Positions 60,501-64,000 of a stretch of DNA of 64,000 nucleotides are shown piece after piece. The notes under the pieces are model-generated. The model was given only the letters and a program-made list of their open reading frames with translations, made no database searches and had not been told where the DNA came from. Made by a program: the position numbers and the translations under genes. Numbering within the stretch: the first letter of the stretch is position 1; the number at the start of each line of letters is the position of its first letter. The DNA is from Sphingomonas sp. A2-49 (GTDB lineage: Bacteria; Pseudomonadota; Alphaproteobacteria; Sphingomonadales; Sphingomonadaceae). The DNA lies in the NCBI RefSeq assembly GCF_025548555.1, contig NZ_JAJLPA010000001.1:558001-622000 (forward strand), read 5' to 3'.

Positions 60501-61746
60501 CCTGTTCCGGCCCGTCACGACCGATGTGCGCGGCGAACGCCGCTTCATCTCGACCATCGCTCGCCGCCTCGACACGTTGGGTGCGCTCACTCGGGGACAA
60601 CGCCAGACCGGTGGTCAGAACCTGTTCGACCCCGCCGACAATCTCGAGAGCGACTATGCCAAGGATGCGCTGATCGCCTGGTACCGCCTGCTCTATGCCG
60701 GGAAGCTTCAGTCGACGACGCGGGGTGACTTCGAGGATCGTTCGGGGCTCCGCCTTGCCGCTGAGGACGGCGGTCTGCGCGACGACCTGCCGCCGATACA
60801 GCGATGGCTGAACCGTCTCCTCGCCTTTCCCATCGCGCTCCAGAACGCGATCTTCGACGAGTATCTCGGTCTGGTCGAGGCGCGCGTAGACTCGGCGCGC
60901 AAGGCGGGTACGCTCGACCTCGGCGTCGAGACACTGGCGGTCGAGCGGTTGCGCGTGGAGCAGGATCGCGTGATCCGGACCGATGCCACCAGCGGTTCCA
61001 CCACGCATCTGCTCACGTTAGGCCTAGAACGCCGCCCGCGGCCGTTGTCGTTGGACGACGTAATGGATCTCGCACGACGGAAGGATGCCCGTTTCCTCGT
61101 CAACGAACAGTCAGGTCGCAGCGCCCTGCGCCTGGATGGCCGGAGCGTGCTCAGCGAGGACGGTACGCTATGCCCGCGCTATGAGATCGTTCGTCCCTTG
61201 CGCCGCCAACGTCTTGATCGTGACGCCTTCGCCGACACACGTTGGACCATCGCCACAGCTGACAGGTTCGCGTCCGCCTGGACCGCCGAGGTAGACGAAC
61301 TGATTGCGTCCACGTCGACCGTGACCATGCACCTGGTCACCGGTCTGCTCCTGCCGATCTGGGACGCCCTGCCCGATGAACTCGCCCAGGTGGTGCGCGT
61401 GGTCGACGAGACAGGACAATCGTCGCTCGGGAGGCAGATCCCCGCGCTGGCGCTGGCGGAGCTTGGCCGTCGGTTCGGCTTCGATGCGCCCGTGGTCGCG
61501 CCGGACGATCTCGTCAGGGCGGTGCTCGAGGATGGGCGAACTGTCCCCGTAGGCAACGGTGGCAAGCTGCACGCTAAGCGGGCGCTCGTCGGCGGGTCGC
61601 AGCGGCTTGAGCTCACAGGGTTTGATCCGGCGCGCCTGCCCGAGCTGAAGGCGCTCGGCTGTGTCGTCGAGATCATCCGGTACCAGACCCGGCTGTTCGT
61701 TCCGGCTCCAAAGGCACCGGAGATCATGACCGCGTTGCGCAGATAG
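57535..61746 (+). CDS. DNA methyltransferase/strawberry-notch helicase fusion
   Basis: The 1403-residue protein combines an N-terminal N6-methyltransferase-like domain (EPSAGTG at residue 136, MNPPFA at 200) with a superfamily-2 strawberry-notch helicase. The helicase shows a Walker-type GDGTGAGKGRQIAG near 470 and FDEAHAL near 575, and its C-terminal SNO region holds GLGRTHRSAQASAP (about 975). Such giant proteins occur in ICEs, plasmids and phages and resemble DarB of phage P1, which protects incoming DNA from restriction. Role here (anti-restriction, replication aid) is inference. It is intact, with no frame breaks seen. Confidence 0.92.
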   Translation: MPAFVLSRAPTAEPVIKLAHALVAHLQAGEPIDQRLLRQLFESACSQAGTRNHRSIRHAYDALELAQILVLTSPAWSERDNTLETLAALTALTDRLPTQSIRTEEQLALQQFSTPAPIAWLLGRAAALSSADTLLEPSAGTGMLAWPAARAGTRLILNEIDPVRRLCLREAFGDAQVTGYDGELIDDLLPPDQRPTVVIMNPPFARSEGRGQDRNAADRHLLGAAKRLPDGTRIVALMPTWSSRDLLGSFWTCRMDLTLRRGLYAKHGTGIAVRLAVWDRVTDGGVPMVADIEDLAGALELVDRLPPRATPPSSPSPPSPSRAPRLSLFRGIRGASRAPTLPKPEHQDAEAQPLRVIALEEPSPTGETAGIYLPWRPSRLSLPDGQDHPTPLVESLAMGSIAAPRPVYAPLLPRKVITEGLLSAAQLETLIYAGAAFERDLPGRFNTAQEGSLLEVSDDGAAYAAGFFLGDGTGAGKGRQIAGIILDQWQRGRRRHIWLSKNEALLEDARRDWGALGGMALDVQPLSQWKLGTPIALDAGILFVTYPTLRSGREDATRLRQILDWAGEAFDGVIAFDEAHALANAAGGEGSRGRVKGSEQGVAGLRLQNHLPRARALYVSATGASDIANLSYATRLGLWGPGTAFADREAFITGVRKGGIAAMELVARDLKALGVYTARALSFAGVEYDLLEHTLTPEQIHVYDAYAEAWAIIHRNLNAALEQTRVVDTVSGSTLNPNAKSAALSRFESVKQRFFAQLLLSAKLPSLLPAIEADLGRGDAVVVQLVSTSEAMLARRLAELAPAEREALEIDLSPREYVVDYLLGAFPTRQMRVFTDADGTVRSEPMTDEDGRPVHSQAALAARDALVEQLCALPAIATALDAIIERFGTSQVAEVTGRTRRLVVDANSAQRLERRTPKSNLAESQAFMDGTKRLLVFSDAGGTGRSYHACLRAKNQARRIHYLLEPGWRADAAIQGLGRTHRSAQASAPLFRPVTTDVRGERRFISTIARRLDTLGALTRGQRQTGGQNLFDPADNLESDYAKDALIAWYRLLYAGKLQSTTRGDFEDRSGLRLAAEDGGLRDDLPPIQRWLNRLLAFPIALQNAIFDEYLGLVEARVDSARKAGTLDLGVETLAVERLRVEQDRVIRTDATSGSTTHLLTLGLERRPRPLSLDDVMDLARRKDARFLVNEQSGRSALRLDGRSVLSEDGTLCPRYEIVRPLRRQRLDRDAFADTRWTIATADRFASAWTAEVDELIASTSTVTMHLVTGLLLPIWDALPDELAQVVRVVDETGQSSLGRQIPALALAELGRRFGFDAPVVAPDDLVRAVLEDGRTVPVGNGGKLHAKRALVGGSQRLELTGFDPARLPELKALGCVVEIIRYQTRLFVPAPKAPEIMTALRR

Positions 61747-61820
61747 TCGAGATCATGGGTTCGGCTCGACAGCGCCTCGCTCATCATCTATTTAGACGTT
61801 ACCACTAGAAAGGTCGGGCC

Positions 61821-62054
61821 ATGGAACGTGCGATCAGCGCCAGCGACGCCAACCAGCATTTCTCCGAGATGCTGCGCGACGTGCAGGACGGCGAAACCTT
61901 CGTCGTCACATCGCGTGGCCGCCCGGTCGCAAAGGTCACGCCGATCGATGATCTCGACCGGCAGGGCCCCGCGCTCGATGCGCTGCTCGACTTCGTCGCC
62001 ACTCTGCCGCGCCGACGGGCGGACGCGTGGCGCCGCGAAGATCTGTACGAGTGA
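61821..62054 (+). CDS. Phd/YefM-family antitoxin
   Basis: The 77-residue protein has the Phd/YefM DNA-binding start (ISASDANQHFSEMLRDVQDG then TFVVTSRGRPVAKVTPID) and a polar C-terminal tail that would wrap the toxin. It is immediately upstream of a PIN-domain toxin, overlapping its GTG start as GTGA. It should repress its own promoter in the 74-base gap after the helicase gene. Confidence 0.92.
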   Translation: MERAISASDANQHFSEMLRDVQDGETFVVTSRGRPVAKVTPIDDLDRQGPALDALLDFVATLPRRRADAWRREDLYE

Positions 62055-62509
62055 CCCGCGTCGCCTTCGACACCAACGTGCTGGCCTATGTCGCGGGCGT
62101 TGACCGGCATGCCGATGATGCAGTGAAGATCGACGCCAGCCGCATGCTCCTGAAGCAGCTGCGCGGTCGTGCCGCCCTCGTCGTGCCAGTCCAGGTCCTG
62201 GGTGAGCTCTATGTCGTCCTCACCCGCTCGGGTGCATCACGCGACGAGGCGCGCGATGCGGTGCTGCGCATGGCGCAGGCTTTCGGAACCGCGGACAGCA
62301 ACGCCTCGGCTTCCCTGTCGGCGCTCGACCTGGCCACAACCCACAAGCTGCAGTTCTGGGACTCGCTGATCGTGAACGCCGCCGCCGAAGCCGGCTGCAC
62401 GGTCCTCCTCTCCGAAGACATGAGCGATGGTTTCTCATGGCGCGGGACCGTCGTGGTCAATCCGTTCGCGACGTCGGTCGATGAGCGTCTGACCCGCCTC
62501 ATCGCCTGA
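62051..62509 (+). CDS. PIN-domain toxin (VapC type)
   Basis: The 152-residue PIN-fold ribonuclease shows RVAFDTNVLAYVAG (first Asp), VQVLGELYVVL (Glu), FWDSLIVNAAAEAG (Asp) and LLSEDMSDG (Asp/Glu), the full acidic quartet of VapC-type endoribonucleases. It probably cuts tRNA or mRNA when free of antitoxin. GTG 62051 overlaps the antitoxin stop. The pair would stabilise the element that carries it. Confidence 0.92.
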   Translation: MTRVAFDTNVLAYVAGVDRHADDAVKIDASRMLLKQLRGRAALVVPVQVLGELYVVLTRSGASRDEARDAVLRMAQAFGTADSNASASLSALDLATTHKLQFWDSLIVNAAAEAGCTVLLSEDMSDGFSWRGTVVVNPFATSVDERLTRLIA

Positions 62510-62614
62510 GTTCGGGCAACCCGCCACCCTCCCACGACTTAGAAGAGGAAAGGAGGCGTCGAGGACGCGAGCCGGCGCAGGCGCGCCCGAGGCTCGTGAC
62601 CAAGGAGACCGACG

Positions 62615-64000
62615 ATGATCCAGACTATTGCGCTCGGCAAGCTCGTGCCGTCCAAGCGGAACGTCCGCCGCCGCAGCGATGCCGCAGCCGATGCCCAGCT
62701 CCGTGCCGATATCGAGGCACGCGGGCTGCTCCAGAACCTGATCGTGACCGCCAACAAGAAGCCGAGGGGCACCTACGCCGTCGAGGCCGGGGGACGGCGG
62801 CACAGCGCGCTGAAGGCTCTCGCCGACGAAGGGAAGCTCCCGACCGACTTCGCCGTTCCCTGCCTTGTCCTTGACGACCTCGGCAGCGCCGTGGCGGAAG
62901 CGAGCCTGGCCGAGAACTTCCAGAAGCTTGCGCTGAACCCGGCAGACGAGTGCCTCGCCTTCCAGCACTTCATCGAGCAGGGATCTGATGTCGAAGGCGT
63001 CGCTCGCCGCTTCGGGGTCACCGTGCGGTTCGTCGAAGGTCGGCTGCGGCTGGCGAGCCTCGCACCCATGGTCTTCCAGGCGCTCGCCGATGGCGAGATC
63101 ACGCTCGATATCGCCAAGGCCTACGCCTCAACCCCGGATCGCGAGCGTCAGGCCCACGTGTTCGACCAGATGAGCCGCGGCTATGGCGGTGCACATCCGG
63201 ACAGCATCCGGCGCATGATGACGCAGGCGACGGTCTCCGGCGCTGACCCGCGCGCCCGCCTCGTCGGGGAAGATGCGTATCTCGCCGCGGGTGGGCGGAT
63301 CGATCGCGACCTGTTCGCCGACGACAGCACCACGCGCTGGCTCGACATCGCCATCCTCGAGCGTCTCGCCACCGAGAAGATGGAAGCCACTGCCGCTGCG
63401 GTGGCAGCCGAGACGGGATACGCCTGGGTGCGCCCGACGCTGGATCGCTACGTCGACTGGCAGCAGACCGAGGGCCTGCAGCGCGTCGATCTCGCGCCGC
63501 CGTCGCTGACGGAATCCGAGCAGGACCAGATCGCAACCCTGGAGGCGGACGCTGCGGACAAGATGGCGCTGATCGAGGACGAGAACAGCAGCGACGACGA
63601 GCGCGCCGTCGCAGAAACCGAACTCGAGAGCATCGAAAAGGCGATCGAGACGCTCACCGAGAAGCCTCCCGTCCTGCCTGAGGAGCTGCGACCCACGGTG
63701 GGTGCCTTCCTCGTGCTGGGCCCGGACGGCACCCCGCGTCTCCATCAGACGCTCTATGTCGAACCGGCCCAGGCACCAGAGGCGGTGACAGAGAGTGAAG
63801 CCGGCGACGAAGGGCCAGCCTCGCCCACCCGCGCAGTGGGACTGTCACAGCGCCTGACCGACGAACTCGCGATCCAGCGCCGCGATATCCTCGCCGTCCA
63901 TGTCGCCGCCGACCCGGACTTCGCCCTCGATCTGGCGATCTTCCTGATGATCGATCGCAAGCCTGGACACGGGGTCGAGCGGTACGGCTCGTCGCTCAGC
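62615..64000 (+). CDS. ParB/RepB-like partition protein, partial at window end
   Basis: The frame is open from ATG 62615 (preceded by AAGGAGACC) through the end of the window, 462 codons without a stop. The ParB N-terminal nuclease/CTPase domain shows VEAGGRRHSALKALADEG (GxRR box) and ASLAENFQKLALNPADE (ENxQ box), followed by a KorB/HTH-like region (VEGVARRFGVTVRFVEGRLR). A long acidic/helical C-terminal part follows. This long type is common beside strawberry-notch genes in plasmids and ICEs and may not segregate chromosomes. The 3' end is outside the window. Confidence 0.88.
   Translation, partial: MIQTIALGKLVPSKRNVRRRSDAAADAQLRADIEARGLLQNLIVTANKKPRGTYAVEAGGRRHSALKALADEGKLPTDFAVPCLVLDDLGSAVAEASLAENFQKLALNPADECLAFQHFIEQGSDVEGVARRFGVTVRFVEGRLRLASLAPMVFQALADGEITLDIAKAYASTPDRERQAHVFDQMSRGYGGAHPDSIRRMMTQATVSGADPRARLVGEDAYLAAGGRIDRDLFADDSTTRWLDIAILERLATEKMEATAAAVAAETGYAWVRPTLDRYVDWQQTEGLQRVDLAPPSLTESEQDQIATLEADAADKMALIEDENSSDDERAVAETELESIEKAIETLTEKPPVLPEELRPTVGAFLVLGPDGTPRLHQTLYVEPAQAPEAVTESEAGDEGPASPTRAVGLSQRLTDELAIQRRDILAVHVAADPDFALDLAIFLMIDRKPGHGVERYGSSLS

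Overview
The window looks like chromosome or large-replicon DNA from a sphingomonad (Sphingomonas-like alphaproteobacterium). The evidence is high GC, the mreD-mrdA-rodA cell-shape order, protein families typical of Sphingomonadales, and two alphaproteobacterial SOS boxes of the form GAAC-N7-GAAC. No taxonomic search was possible, so the genus is an inference.

Layout. (1) 1-3442: cell-elongation genes (end of mreD, mrdA/PBP2, rodA), then tRNA-Lys(CTT). (2) 3.4-25.2 kb: an accessory block starting right after the tRNA, rich in envelope and ion-stress functions. It holds an L,D-transpeptidase, two MscS channels, an SLC13/TrkA-C permease, a Kch-type K+ channel, YihY, DUF202 and DUF421 membrane proteins and a general-stress-17M-like protein. 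At its centre is a five-gene chain with overlapping stops and starts: NhaA-DUF389 fusion, CPA1 antiporter, DUF2254, multi-spanning permease, ClcA. An IS66 element with an exact 8-bp target duplication splits a DUF4157 metalloprotease-like gene here. (3) 25.3-36.7 kb: an oxidoreductase block (MDR reductase, ArsR-type regulator, old yellow enzyme, SDR, royal-jelly-type beta-propeller, Zn-alcohol dehydrogenase, aldehyde dehydrogenase, aldo/keto reductase, dienelactone hydrolase, FAD amine-oxidase-like protein, formaldehyde-dehydrogenase-like ADH). (4) 36.9-47.0 kb: a copper/heavy-metal region. copCD diverges from a CnrY-CnrX-CnrH-like anti-sigma/sensor/ECF-sigma trio, followed by copA (split by an in-frame TAG), copB, PepSY-like, two DUF305 and DUF411 proteins. 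Facing these are a Cys-rich secreted peptide, a small membrane protein and a glutaredoxin-MauE fusion under a mer-type operator with a divergent MerR. (5) 47.0-50.3 kb: arsR-arsC-arsB-arsN-arsH. (6) 50.6-53.7 kb: small housekeeping or accessory genes. (7) 53.8-64 kb: a mobile-element backbone with a HIRAN protein, LexA-like S24 regulator, lytic transglycosylase, Toprim/CHC2 protein, a 1403-residue methyltransferase/strawberry-notch helicase, a Phd-VapC pair and a ParB-like protein running off the end.

How the parts fit. Regions 2-7 read as stress cargo plus part of an integrated element or megaplasmid-like backbone inserted beside tRNA-Lys. No integrase, relaxase or second attachment site is visible, so the element's borders are unproven. 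The copper section combines periplasmic oxidation (CopA), outer-membrane (CopB) and uptake/periplasmic (CopCD) functions, with a CnrX-like sensor whose expected metal ligands are all present. The most unusual pieces are the NhaA-DUF389 fusion at the head of a translationally coupled ion-transport operon, the CnrYXH-like trio placed on a copper cluster, and the two SOS boxes in the mobile backbone.
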